Numbered from the stretch's first letter, positions 1 to 11,987 are shown. The stretch: 64,000 bases of DNA from Toxonevra muliebris (GCA_963691655.1 OY829326.1:41071989-41135988); one strand, 5' to 3'. The notes: generated from the letters alone by a model not told the origin. Program-made: numbers and translations.

Positions 1-34
1 TAGTTAATTCTGCTAGAACGACAACGATATAGGG

Positions 35-1050
35 TATACATAACGCTCGTATCTATACAGTTTTTCGCGGTAGTATACCGCTTTTTCAACTCCAAAACCG
101 CATACCGCCTTTTTTACCAAAATACCGCGTTTATACTAAGAAAAAAATATAAAATTTTTGAACACTACGAAATTCAAATTTATCAATCGCAATGCAAAAC
201 GTGTCAGAGAACAAGGGCAACTCGTTGCAAGAACACCTTTGAAAGAAGTGGAAACATTCTTATCGTCAAATGTAACTTAAAATATCCATGCATTGATTTA
301 TATAAATACTTCATAGCAAAACCAGAATCGCTTCGTCAAATTTCTTCAAAGCACAAATTCAATACAACTACAAAAGGAGATATAAATGGAGAACAAAGAC
401 GATTTAGATGATGGATAAATTGCTTTCCTGGTAAATTTTCATTGAAAAAAATTTATACCGCGAAATATACAGTTTTTTTCAAATCGATTTACAGTTTTTT
501 TTTTAATTTTTGGTAGAAAAATACAGTTTTTGGTCGGATAAAAGATACGAGCGTTAGGTATACATAATGCTCGTATCTTTTTTTCGGACCAAAAACTGTA
601 TATTTGTACCAAAAATTTTTTTAAAACAGTAAATTGATTTGAAAAAAACTGTATATGGTAATACGCGGTATTAATTTTATTCAAAGAAAATTAACAAAGA
701 AAACAAATTATCCATCATCTGAATCTTGTTCGTTCTCCATTTCAATATCTCCTTCTGTTGTTGTTGCATTGTATTTGTCTTTTGAAGAAATTTTACGAAA
801 CAATTTCGGTTTTATTATGAGGTATTTATAGAAATCAACGTATGGATATTTCAAGTTGCATTCGACGATCAGAATCGCTTTCAATGTTTCCACTTCCATC
901 AAAAGTATACTTGCACCGTGCTGCCATTGTTCTCTCTTAAATTGTATATTTTTTTTGCGGTATTTTAGTTAAAAATGCGGTTTGCGGTTTTAGAGTCTAA
1001 AAAACAGTATATTATCGCAAAAATCTGTATAGATTCGAGCGTTAGGTATA
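35..1050. mobile_element. Two head-to-head copies of one inverted-repeat DNA element
   Basis: The terminal motif ACGCTCGTATCTATACAG begins near 52. Its reverse complement with small changes ends near 1043, and at 542-581 the motif occurs twice back to back around GGTATACATA. The two halves (about 52-556 and 563-1043) are diverged copies in opposite orientation. Each copy carries a short coding-like stretch, near 240-415 on plus and 708-902 on minus, ending in an acidic tail and a stop. The encoded residues (VET..., LKYP..., K(Y/F)N) look like the C-terminus of a transposase, but I cannot assign a superfamily. GTATAC flanks every element end and is either a target duplication or part of the terminal repeat. 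Confidence 0.65.
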
Positions 1051-1056
1051 CAGTAT

Positions 1057-1982
1057 GTCAATACACAGTATTAGAATAATTTAACTATACAAAGTTCGAA
1101 GGTTAAAATTTATTTTGCTTAAATTTTTTCGCGCAGTGTTTAATAAAAAATCTAGAATGCCAAGTAATATTACCAAAAATAGATTGGAAAAACAAAACAA
1201 TACAACGAGATGTGTTACTTAACTGAAAATTGCAAGTCTAAGATACAAAATTAATACAAAGGGGAGTAAGACTAAACAATTCAAAGTTGTTTTTTTTTCT
1301 AGCTTATAACTAAATATAAAATATGCTTTATCATACCTAAAAATTTACACAGTTACCACGCCCACAAACCTTAAAATATTTTTCTGAAGTTTTGCATTTA
1401 GGACTAATACTAACTGATACTAATTGCTGAAAATTTCAGTACATTCGTTCAATAGACAAAATAAATTTCTAGATGGTTTGTTCAAAAGTGAATGAACAAA
1501 CAAACAGTTATTATTTTCGAATACTTTTCTGTAGATTGTATGGAATTTTCCAAACGCGTCATCTTTTAATGAATTTTTATACATTACGCGAGCGTACCTA
1601 ATGACAATTTTATTAAAATGACAAATATAAGTAATGTTTTAAATCAAAAAATAAAAAATAAATGAATCGTATATGTAAGTCTGTAGATAAGACAAATTTG
1701 AAAACGAAAATTGTTAGGTTTGTAGTAAGTTCTCTATAAAACTTTATATTTTAGAGGGAGGTTTACGCTTGAAACTCCACCTTAAGTCTTTTGGTATGAA
1801 CAATTCTGGTTTTATAAAAGTTGTATAACGATGCTTCCTCTTTAATTTCATAAATTTTCCCAATAAGATTTTTGGCCTAACCTATGAATCAAAAGAACGT
1901 ATCCGCACTGCATTGTTGCAAAATTCATGATTTCATGCAGAACAAATTATAATCGTTATAAATATGTAGATAAACGTGTTTT
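1057..1982. other. Gene-free AT-rich stretch
   Basis: No coding frame with splice sites, no RNA gene and no clear repeat boundary seen. It contains only short homopolymer runs. Confidence 0.5.
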
Positions 1983-1984
1983 TA

Positions 1985-2469
1985 CGAGAGGGCTAACAAA
2001 AGTTCGCTTAGTTAGCTACAGAGAGTTCAGCACCCTCAATAACATTTTAACAGTTGTAAAAATGATGTCCATTCATTTCACCAGAAAAAAAATGGAGCTG
2101 TCATTCCTCTGAAAACTGGACAGACTTTAACTTCTAAATGTTATACTAATAAGTAAGTATTACCATAAGATTGCGACAAGTGGTTGGTAAATCAGAAACG
2201 ATAACTCGTGATGCACGAAAAAACGAACAACTTCATTGAGCTCTCAGGGATTGAAGAAATTCGTCCAGCACCATATTCTCCAGACCTAGCGCTGTGTGAA
2301 TTCTCGTTGTTTTCAAAAATACAAAGAAATTTGAGAGAAAAAGTCTTCGGCAATAATGAGAAAGAGGCCTCACATTTGTATAGAAATAAATGGCAATAAT
2401 GAAATTAAAATTTTTTTTTGTTTTTTGCTTGCTTGTAGCCAACTAACCGAACTTTTGTTAGTCCCTCTG
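1985..2469 (+). mobile_element. Internally deleted mariner-like element
   Basis: The ends are inverted repeats of about 30 bp. The left end reads GAGGGCTAACAAAAGTTCGC from 1987, and the right end reads the same inverted with a few changes at 2437-2468. TA dinucleotides flank both sides (1983-1984 and 2470-2471), as expected for Tc1/mariner insertion. Between them, 2260-2399 (+) encodes the hallmark PYSPDLAxCxF region followed by SLFSKIQRNL, close to the mariner transposase C-terminal part. The residue normally the third catalytic Asp (PDLAPxD) reads Glu here, and the N-terminal two thirds of the transposase is missing, so the element is a dead, MITE-sized derivative. Confidence 0.8.
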
Positions 2470-2471
2470 TA

Positions 2472-3271
2472 TTGTATAGTAATTTTGTTCAGATAAAATT
2501 GCATTATGCTTGTGGATATCAAGTAATAAAATTATAACTTTTTTATATGAATTTACTGAGCCACTGGGGGATACTAAGGGGAGTTTTGGAGATAAACTCC
2601 CCCACCAACCCAACCCCCCTTAACGTTGAAAATGTTGAAAATCTCATGCATTTTTATTGTTGGTCAGGCATCAAAAAAAAATGTAAAAGGTCGAAAAATT
2701 TAACTCCGTCTTCCTCCTCATTCGAAAATGTCTGGATCCGCTAGTGTGCTGAGTAATGCTCCTTATTTGTGTAATATTTAATATTAAAGCAAATCACTAT
2801 ATTTTTGCAGACTTAATGAGTACTGAGAACACTGAAATTCTAACTTCATAGTTCGTAATGATATTTAGTTGTAAGATTACTGTATTCCAATAATAATTTT
2901 ATTTGTTTTATTTGAAAATCCCTGAATAAATATTAATTTTGTAAAGAATTTCCGCTCTGTATTATATTACAGGATGTAACTCATATTACTCATAAAATTT
3001 TCTCTAGTTTGCGGATAACTTTTACTAGAGAACTTGAATTCAATAAACAAAACAATTAAGAATATTAAACAAATGTGACAAATTATTGAAAATTGTATTA
3101 ATAAATAAGTACATAAATGAAATATTACCAGCAAAATAATAAATACACGATACGATTTGTGTTATTTGTATGCATAGAATCTTAATATAAGTAGGTAGAT
3201 TTTAATAATTAGTTTTAAGTTAAGGTAATTTGAAATTTAAGATGTATTTATGTACACAATTTCGCAGAATA
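2472..3271. other. Intergenic stretch downstream of the serine protease
   Basis: AT-rich. It holds a short G/C-rich palindromic patch (about 2570-2625, inverted copies of a GGGGAGTTT-like motif) and no supported gene. The protease 3' UTR must lie in its upper part. Confidence 0.4.
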
Positions 3272-5708
3272 TCAATGCATATGCTCTTTAATCCAAGGAA
3301 TAAATGATGCAACACGCGTGTAAACGCCAGGATATCCTTTTTTAGCGCATTCAAATCCATGAGAGACCAAGCCAAGCAAAAAGTATCTGTATGTACCGCC
3401 AACCAACTAAATCAAAAAAAGGTGAGAAGAAAACCAGTTCTCCAATGAATCATAATAAACTCTTGGCACGCAAATAATTTTTTTGTCATATTGTGTCGTA
3501 AAATGTACCTGTGGCATCATTAGCGGCCCACCGGAATCCCCATTACAAGCGTCAAATCTTGGACTGCCAGCGCAAATTAGCTGCAAGCATTTATAACGTA
3601 ATTAGTTATAGAATTTGTTTAGTAATAAGGCAAAACTGTTGCTAAGAGGAAAAAACCTTATGATTTGGGCAACTGAAATTTAAGTCAAGATGTGATTGAG
3701 TAAGTATTACGAAAGCCATGATACAACGAAAATAGCGCTAGCCAATAGAAAAACTGAGAAAATCCTTGAAAAAAATTAGGATTTACCAGTGGAACATGCC
3801 GAAAATTTAGTATGAAAAATGCGCTTTCGATGTGTCGATGTGAAGCCATTTTCGAAAATGAAGGCAATTGTAACGCGGCAAAAGTTTTAAATATATCTTT
3901 CACTTAAAAAAAAATCAAAAGCTTAGCAACACTTACACTGATCGATAAAGGTGGATCGTGGAACTCCATTACTTGTGGTTGCATGCGACTACGGCATTTG
4001 TGGTATATGCGTGAACTATGAGGAGCAACTCCAATGCATCCGGTCTTTTGCGGCATATTCAATAAGCTCATTTCTCTCATTTCGATGTTAAAATTGATTT
4101 TAATTAATTTTTTTTAATTAATTATAATGATTTATTTATATGATTTATTTATAATGATACTGGAGGAGAATACATCTTCTTTCTTTTTGTTGTTTTTCCT
4201 CGAATAAAGTATAAACAACTTTCTGTCAAAATTTATTAAAAAATTGAAAGTTAACCAAAACAATGGAGTTCACTGCATATAAGAGAATGTATTCCAATTT
4301 AGCTGTCAGTCACATTCAAACGCACCCGGACGCAAACCCAAGTCATAGAGTTCCTTCTTAATCTCTTATGAAAAACATTTATATTTACATATATATCTCA
4401 AGTAAAACTACCTTGTCAAAGGAACCAATGGCTGAAAATCCAGATCTATAGTTTTCCTCACATGTCTGACGACTTATAATTGGCACTTGAACATCTCGGA
4501 GTACACCTGATATATTGCCATTAAATTTCACCCTACCCCAGCCTGCTACAAATGGATTCGCGCCGACAAAATCCTGAGTTAAAAAATTGTTGCTTTCCGG
4601 CAGGCAAATTGTACCAATGTAATCTGTGAATATGTAAAAGTTGGAGATGTTATTTTTAAGTCTTTAAACTAAGTTAGCAATCTCTATTAAATCTAAATAA
4701 CGGATGCTAAAATAAATCATATTACGTGTGTTCGGCGCGGGCGAAGTCAATTGAATTAATGCAATATCAAATTCAATTGAGGGAGTATCATATAGATCAT
4801 GCATTACTACATGTTGAATATTAAAATCCATTGCATTGGGTTCCGTTAGATTGGTGAGATTAGTGATATTATGTGCACCTAAACGTACCAATGAAAGTCT
4901 AGGCGTTATGCAGTGAGCACAAGTAATAACAAAGGTACTGGAAATCAAACTACCAGCACATTCTACATAAGTTCCAATTCCTTCATAAAAATAAATCAAA
5001 GCTGCAATCCAAGGATAAGCACCTATGATTTAAAAAACTTCAAGGGATCAATACATCAGTTCTTACATGAGATCGACTAACATACCGCGTTTTGCTTCCG
5101 ATCCCCCCACTACACGATTTATTGTAACTTTACTTATACCACAGCTAGACGTTATAGGCGCTGGTGGTGGTGGTGGTGATGGTGGTGGTGGTGCTGGTAC
5201 TGATGGCCCTCTTGTCGGTTGAAAAACGACTGGAGGTGCGGTAGCAAATGGCGGATTAGAAGGATACGTCATAGGTGGTGGTTGTTGCTGTGATGGATTT
5301 GAATAATTTATGCCATCAGTGCTATTTAGTGTTGCAAAACGAAATGGATCCGGAGCTTGAGCTTGATATGATGAATAGTTTGGCGGTGGGGGCATGGCAC
5401 TAAATGATGATGGCGGTGTTGGTTGATATAGTGGTGGACGCCGTGAAGGAAGATCACTAGTTGTGCAGCAAATCTTTAAAGAGAAACTTTTTTAGTTTTA
5501 TTTAAAGGATGAAGTGTTAATTTAATTATTTTTCTTACCAAAAAATCATTGCCATCAAAACCACATATCGATTGGCCAATGAACGTTTGAAAATCAATAC
5601 CATATGACATGGATCTAGTTTCATCGTAAAATTCCTCGATTATGCGCGGACATGCTGCCAATGTCATACATTGTCCAGATTGTAAACGTGAATTAACGCA
5701 ATCTTGAG
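3272..5708 (-). CDS. Clip-domain trypsin-like serine protease (N-terminal exon not found)
   Basis: Six coding exons on the minus strand join in frame: 5708-5539, 5473-5086, 5022-4726, 4623-4412, 3580-3509 and 3406-3272 (stop TGA), about 423 residues. The first two exons form a clip domain with six cysteines (QDC, GQC, AAC, SIC, ICC). A proline-rich linker of roughly 100 residues follows, then the activation site INR|VVGG. The catalytic triad is complete: His in TCAHC, Asp in DIAL, Ser in GDSGGP. Asp six residues before the active Ser (FDACNGDS) predicts cleavage after Arg or Lys. The ending [21 protein letters not shown] is typical of S1 proteases. Such proteins act as secreted zymogens in haemolymph cascades (melanisation, Toll). 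The clip exon starts in phase 1 after CCGCAG, so an upstream exon must supply the start and signal peptide. The intron 4411-3581 contains an unexplained patch at 3940-4080. Confidence 0.92.
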
Positions 5709-5963
5709 CTGCGGAAATTGAATGTAACACAATTTTAGCTAAGTAAATCGGGAATAAAATGTATGTACTTAATCGCACCGTTGCTTGCAATAGCAAAAAA
5801 TTGCATAATTGTAATTAATCTTAATCTTAGTTTAGTTATTTCAGTTTGATGCATTTAAATGAAACACACACATATATTATATACAGCTAATGACTTTAAT
5901 TTTTAAATTTTCAGTTTATAAGCGTTTGTGGTAGTAAAAAAAAAAAGTTTGACTTTGGTTATA

Positions 5964-6790
5964 TTAATTATCCACAGCACCCTCTGCATCCATGCGTTTT
6001 CTACGACGTCGGCGCCGAGGAGTATTTGCATTCAGCGACGTAAATATCATCATATCTGAACCCATAGCGCCAGGCGGCAGCAGCAATTGAGGACTGGGGA
6101 TAATTGTTCCATTTGAGCCGGATCGTACAGAAAAACCACTTAGGTCATTTAGAGCAATTGGAGCACCTGGGCCATTGGGAGCAATTGGTCCCATTGGACT
6201 GTTTAGAATCATTGGACCACTTGGAGCTATGGGGGCAATTGAAGCCATTATACCACTTGGAGCCATTGGACCATTTGGTCCCAATGAAGCACTTGGAACC
6301 ATTGGACCATTTGGTCTCAATGAAGCACTTGGAACTATTGGACCAATTGGACCCACTGGACCACTTAGACCCACGGGACCATTTGGAACCATTGGACCAT
6401 TTGCAACCATTGGAACATTTGAAACCATCGGTCCATTTGGCACCAATGAACCACTTGGAATCGTTGGAACATTTGAAGCAATCGGAACACTTGAAGCAGT
6501 CGGTACATTTGGACCATTTAAATTATTGGGTACAATTGGAGCAGGGGGGCCATTTTGACCATTTTGCCGTGGATCAATACATGGGCAATAGGGTATCGGT
6601 CGGACTCCCCCCGCTAAACAAACCAAAGGCATTTGTGGGCATGGAGGTAGTGTTGTAATCGGTGGTGGTGTTGGTTGAAATGTTGGTATCGGTGTGGATG
6701 GTGTTGTTAGCACTGTGCCTGGTGGCAATGTGATCACGGGAAAATATCCAGGCGGATATAATGGACAAAATCCTTTTATGTTTGCTAGAT
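5964..6790 (-). CDS. Proline-rich and Gly-Pro-repeat protein exon, start unresolved
   Basis: An open frame ends at TAA (5964-5966). It begins with a Cys/Pro-rich part (FCPLYPPGYFPV, PCPQMPLVCL, PYCPCIDPRQ). About 150 residues of imperfect repeats rich in GPMVP, NGP and PSASL follow (roughly 6,130-6,560), then a basic run RRRRRRKR and a short acidic end. The repeat is also visible in DNA as a degenerate minisatellite with units near CCAAATGGTCCAATGG. The frame stays open upstream to 6995, but that part looks non-coding. TCTAG (6787-6791) or AAAAG just after it on the minus strand could be the splice acceptor. The composition suggests a secreted structural protein, but no family is recognised. 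It may instead be an upstream exon of the adjacent clip protease (see findings). Confidence 0.5.
6130..6560 (-). repeat. Degenerate coding minisatellite
   Basis: Tandem units built from CCATTGGACCA and CATTTGGT-like motifs on the plus strand code for Gly-Pro-containing repeats on minus. Long open frames in other phases here are by-products of the repeat. Confidence 0.75.
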
Positions 6791-6995
6791 ACGACAGAAA
6801 CGGCCAAAAGTATATTTTAAAACATAAATCGTCGAAAAGCATTCTCGTTGCGTAGTAAAACATTAAATTCACGCACAAGGATAACAGACAAACATACGAG
6901 CACGTATATGCATTTAAACACAGCGCCCGGTTTCTAACAGATGCATATGCATATGAAATAAAATTAAAATAAAAATGCTTTGATCTGCACGCCAC

Positions 6996-8792
6996 GACAC
7001 GATACTAGAAACTGTTTTGGATTCATCAAACTCTATTTAGCAATAAAAGTTCTTGGTTGGGAAACTCCAAAAATTGGTTCATTATAGTATTAGGTGCACC
7101 TATTCATAGTGTTATTAATATGTGTGCCTACTATTGAAGAGCTGTGAATACGTTTTTCGAGTCTATTTAATTTAATTATTATAAATTGATGCAATTTTTC
7201 CGCAATTGCAACTGCGGTTAGTGTTTTCTAAGGCCGAAATTTCAATATTATCTGATGGAACATTGAAATATTTCACAATGGAATGAAATTCATTTTTGGC
7301 TGTTTAAATTTAGATTTTTTATATGAAATTGAAAATCTTGGGTAAGAGCATTTAAATTTATTGACAATTTTCCTAAGCTTATGTATCCCTAAGTTAGACA
7401 TAACATACAAAAACAACTTAGGCAATTTTTCTAAGTAAAACAAAAATACAAAATTTGACAAATTACTTTAAATAAATTATTTTCCCAGCTTAATTGATCG
7501 AATTTTGATCAAAAAACTTGAGTGGATCATTTTGGTCAAATTTTAGGCAATTTATACTCGAGTGTGTTTTTATGACTTGCAATCATTGGAAGCATTCTTT
7601 AAAACACATTGACATTTCTATATTTATGCCAAATGCATTCACCATATGTGAGAGGTGATCCCCAAGGAAGCAGGTATTCCAAAGAAATATCTCCATGAAT
7701 CATCGCTATAAAAGTGACAAAGGGCTAACGAACGAATTATTTATGGCTAATTAAAATTGGTATGTCTTTGACAAACAAGTTATTTGTTGGGAAAATATTT
7801 ATGTGATTTTAAAAATAAAAGCCCATTTTTGTACTTCAGTACATATGAATATTCATGAACAAATAATTCTGAATTTCAATACTGTACTTCCCCATAATAA
7901 TTTGTTTTCAAAAACTAAGAATGCGGTCCTGTTCCATAAATACATATGTACATATGTGCATACGTAGTAAAATGTATAAATAATTTGTTTTGATTTTTAT
8001 CTGTTCACGCATGAGTGTCTGTTAATTCATAGAGAACAAAGTGTTTATTTGATCAAATTAAAATAACTCGGCCAGTGGATTTTTATAGCGGCATCGAGCC
8101 ACCAAGTTTATTAACATGTTGTCATCATAGTTGTCCGTATTTTAGTATTCACACTTCGTAAACAATTCAAACAATATGAAATCAATATTAAAACATTTTT
8201 TTATAACACTGGCAACTGTGACAGCTAGCTACATACATTTTAAATGGCCTTAAATTGTGTTTAATAAATGGTTACGTATATGTATGCAAATTGGTTTTTG
8301 CTAGAATAAAGTTTTATAAAGTTGTTAAGTTCATTAAATTCAAAGAATTGAAATAAAACTTTTATATCATATACTCACAATCACCACAAACAGAATCGCA
8401 TAGAAAATGTCACATATGCACCTACAATGGTATAATTGCAATGTGGAGCAATTAAACTTCAAAACATTTTCAATAAAATTCTCAAAGTTTTATTTAATGC
8501 AACTGTAATCATTATGCTTTAATATGGCGTAGATTTAATTTACCTAAGTGATATCATCGATGAAATTACTTTAATCGTTTATAAAAATAAAAATCGAGTA
8601 ATTATTGAGTGTTATTTTTATCGCTGTGTTATTGGTGTGACTCAGTGATTAATACGTTGTCGCAGGTTTTTGTGGCGGAACTAAAGAATTTCTGATCGTT
8701 AGGTTCAGTTCCGGAAAGATACAAACTAATTTGAATTTCTTTGCAATCAATCAAAATATCAGCGAATTCCTTCTCCCAAACGTATTAAGATG
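6996..8792. other. Intergenic stretch, no gene seen
   Basis: AT-rich, with scattered stop codons in all frames. It could contain an unrecognised short first exon of the protease or of the repeat protein, but none can be supported. Confidence 0.4.
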
Positions 8793-8796
8793 TTAA

Positions 8797-9519
8797 GGAT
8801 GTAGTCTGGTGTTCGAATTAAAAAAAATGAATTTTTTTTGGTTATGTTTTTCGAAAGTACAATATATTAAGAGTATACTGTGTAAATTTCATACTCAAAT
8901 TCAAAATATTAACGAAGTTATAGCACATACTCGAGAGCGCCTGTTGGTTAAACTGTATGTGTTGTTAAAACTTCAAAAGCGTTTTTCTCGAAACAACGTT
9001 TTATTGATCGGCCCAGGGGTTTGAAGAAATTCTATAAAGCCGATTGATCTGAAATTTTAATACGTTATTTTACAGGCCAATTGTTCTTGCAGGTAGTAGA
9101 ATTGTTTATTTATACTCAATATTTCCTATTTTTTATCTCGATTTTCAACAAAAAAAAGCGCGATTTTTGAAATTCTTTTTTAGAAGTCTGCCATTTTGTT
9201 ATGTTTTAATAAAAATCTTCTACCTGACAAAATGACAAGCATACAAAATAGTATTCCATTTAAATTTTTTTTTTCAAATGACTTCAAGTGCCGCAATCAC
9301 CCGGGCCAGCGACACACCTTTTTTTTTAGGTGTCCACTTTGGGCGTAAAAAACACTAAAAAAAATATCGTAAAATAAACTTCAAATATTTTTTTTTGTAC
9401 AGTTGAAGATGTCAATAATAACAAATTAAAAAATTTAAATGATTGTATTTTATTTTGTTATAATAAAAAATTCTCACAAAAAAACCTTGAAAATTAGGCC
9501 GGAACACCAGACTACATCC
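8797..9519. mobile_element. Nonautonomous TTAA-flanked element (piggyBac-like)
   Basis: The terminal inverted repeat GGATGTAGTCTGGTGTTC is exact at both ends, each directly bordered by TTAA (8793-8796 and 9520-9523). TTAA duplication is characteristic of the piggyBac superfamily. The 723-bp interior is AT-rich with no transposase frame, so it is a MITE-like derivative. Confidence 0.8.
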
Positions 9520-9523
9520 TTAA

Positions 9524-10163
9524 GTTCTGAACTTTTTAGAAAGCGACTTCTGTAACGCACATAAGTAGGCATACCGCGTATAGAAAGGTATATATACATA
9601 TATTTATTCATGACCAACGTCACCTCCTTAGACGTCGTAGTGATGTTCGTTCATTAGCCCGTCTTTTCGTCTGTATGCCAGTTCAAAATAAATTTATTTC
9701 GCACCCAAAAAAGAAAAACTTCCAAAATGGTCTAAATCAGATTAGAGGGTCGCCTTTATACCACACAAAAATATATTTTTGAACACAATAAAATTCGATA
9801 AAAGTATTAAGTTAAGAGATATTGATTTGAAGTTTTGCCGATACACCAATTAGATCCACGCCTTGATCTATATTATACAAGTGAAATGCCCAAAAGTAAT
9901 CGAAATATAAATTTAAAAAAAAGAAAAAATAAGTGAACAAAATTTAAGCTGAACTAGACAATACAGTTATGGTGGCATGCCCGCGATCAAGTTAAAAAAG
10001 AATACTTGATTTGCTTATTGAAGTTAAACTCAGTTCTTTTGACTGTTTAATAAAAACAATTTCATTAAAAATTTCCTCACCTAATCGGAAAGAGTTAAAT
10101 AACATTTTTAATACAAGAACCATCAAAACCGAACAATAATATATTAACCATATCATATACTTC
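9524..10163. other. Intergenic stretch, no gene seen
   Basis: No supported coding or RNA feature. Confidence 0.4.
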
Positions 10164-10167
10164 TTAA

Positions 10168-10818
10168 CCCTTTCAGCCCCGAAGCTGCCTGAGGGCAACT
10201 TCACCTCTTTGCAGTCTTAGAGCAAAGGCTGTGATTGATTTTTTTCTTTGGATTAAGTAGTTATGGAACCGGCAGATCTTATACCAGGCGCGTGCGAATT
10301 CTGCGTAAATTACAAATTTGGTAGAAGTAAAAAGCTATTTCCCTTTATCACCCGTTAACCGTTATATATATGACTCTTATGTCTTTGGTGACCCCTAGTA
10401 AAATTTTCTGGAAAATATTTTTAATCCTTAAATGTCTCTTTTGAAAGGACCTTTCAGGTTCGGGGTCGAATTGTCCCATAAAAAGAGGAACTAAAGGATT
10501 AAAATGTTCCACAGAAAGTTCCCTCGTAAAATTCTACCATACAACTTCACCGATAAGATTTTTCTCAGGCATCAATTTTGCACTTCATTCAGATCCCTTC
10601 GATCAAAATAAGAAAAAATTTTAAATCAATGTTTACAGTGGGTCAAAGTACTGTAAATATTGATTTAAAATTTTTTGTAAACAAAAAGTAGCCTTTTTTA
10701 GCACGTAAACGGTATTTGGCGATTTCCAATTTGGCTCATACACTTCCAGGATAAGTATTTCATGATCTAATTTCAAAAAAAAATTCGAACCACAGAGAAA
10801 AATTCGGGGTCGAAAGGG
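10168..10818. mobile_element. Second nonautonomous TTAA-flanked element
   Basis: The ends read CCCTTTCAGCCCCGAA at the left and the inverse of CCCTTTCGACCCCGAA at the right, each bordered by TTAA (10164-10167 and 10819-10822). The CC start and TTAA duplication fit piggyBac-type elements. The inside carries a hairpin, 10613-10639 against 10650-10676, both arms reading AAATCAATRTTTACAG-like sequence, and a second internal TTCGGGGTCGAA motif near 10460. No transposase frame. Confidence 0.78.
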
Positions 10819-10822
10819 TTAA

Positions 10823-11640
10823 ACTAAGTTTAGCTCAACCCTCTAAATTCCCAAATTTTGGATTGATTAAAAAAAAATTGGGATGTCAAAATCATAAATC
10901 TAATCTCAAAACCGTAAAAAGATTCATGGATGTGGTTGTATTTGTTGTTGAACAAACTTTTTATTAATTTGTTTTAAGTAATTAAATATTTTGCATAAAA
11001 AAGGTACTCACAGCTAGTTTTTTTATCTGGCTAGTATGACGGAAAGAAATTTATTTTTTATTTTTGTCTCAAATTCAATCAAAATAATTAATTTTCCTGT
11101 TTTTCACATAACTGATGCATTTTTTTAAAAGTTTGGGAAATCCCATAAACTATACCTGTGATAAAATGTTGCAACAAAAAACTATTAAGGTAGTAACTAA
11201 AGTTTAAAAGAATAAAACTTTGGTGAAGGCTGTCTAGAGACACGTTTGGGAACTAAAGGGCTATTTCACTATTATAGCTATTTCTAAAAAAAAAGATTCA
11301 CACACGGATTCTTGTTTTTCTCGACAAGACTTACAAGAAAAATAGTATCACTACCCATGTATTTTTTACTGTTGCACAGTGTTATAAGTCAGTTTGGCGA
11401 AGAAGAAGAATTTTTGTGTGTGTTTTGGGAAAATAAAAATGCTGCGTTTCGATTGGATTTGGATAGCAAACATTTATATTGCAATTACAGAAATTGAAGG
11501 AATAGCAAAGAGTTGCTCCTTGGCTACATTATTTTTTCACTCTTGTTTTTGTTAATAAATATTATAAGAGCAGCAGTTATGAAAACAAAATGTCTAAAAC
11601 AAATTTAATAGATCTAATATTTTCCCTATTTTTTGTGTTT
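10823..11640. other. Intergenic stretch, no gene seen
   Basis: AT-rich. The only open frames are short and uninformative. Confidence 0.4.
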
Positions 11641-11654
11641 GGGGGTTGCTGAGT

Positions 11655-11987
11655 GGTCGCCGTAGCCTAGTGGTTAGGTTGGTTAGGTTGGAGTGGCTGT
11701 CGAGAGACACACTTAGGCCTGAACGGCCCATTGTGATACCACATAGTTGGACCTACAGTTTAACGCCGATTCCGAACGGCGGTGTGGCAATTTTTTATCG
11801 GCTTTGTGGTTTTGCCATTACCAACCAATGTGTGTACTGGTACACTATCTTATAATTCTCATACACTTCATATTGATAGTGAATATAAGAAAGTAAGGAA
11901 AATTAACCACCAGACGAAGACGGGAATCGAACCCGAACCGCCCAGATGAAAGTCTAGTGCACTATCCACTAGGCTACCGAGGTCGTC
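11655..11987 (-). mobile_element. tRNA-derived SINE, minus strand
   Basis: Read on minus from 11987, a tRNA-like head has an A box TAGCCTAGTGG (11966-11976), a CTTTCAT loop-like stretch and a perfect B box GGTTCGATTCC (11923-11933) inside a T-arm hairpin. It resembles tRNA-Glu (UUC), but the acceptor and anticodon stems are imperfect and it runs on into a body, so it is a SINE rather than a working tRNA gene. The body contains CGCCGTTCGGAATCGGCG and AAACTGTAGGTCC, shared with the neighbouring SINE. A truncated A-box fragment of another copy lies on plus at about 11655-11680. Confidence 0.75.

Noticed and set aside
6104..6658. Long plus-strand open frames opposite the Gly-Pro repeat exon
   Set aside because: They are by-products of the tandem repeat. 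They have no start context or family features, and the minus frame has the Cys/Pro-rich non-repeat part and a sensible end.
5964..6995. Full 343-codon frame as one protein from 6995
   Set aside because: The first 65 codons or so are Cys/Tyr/Phe-rich, look like translated AT-rich leader, and lack a signal peptide at the start. A splice acceptor near 6790 is more likely.
11910..11987. tRNA-Glu gene on minus
   Set aside because: The A and B boxes and T arm are good, but the acceptor and anticodon stems are imperfect and a SINE body shared with a neighbour follows directly.
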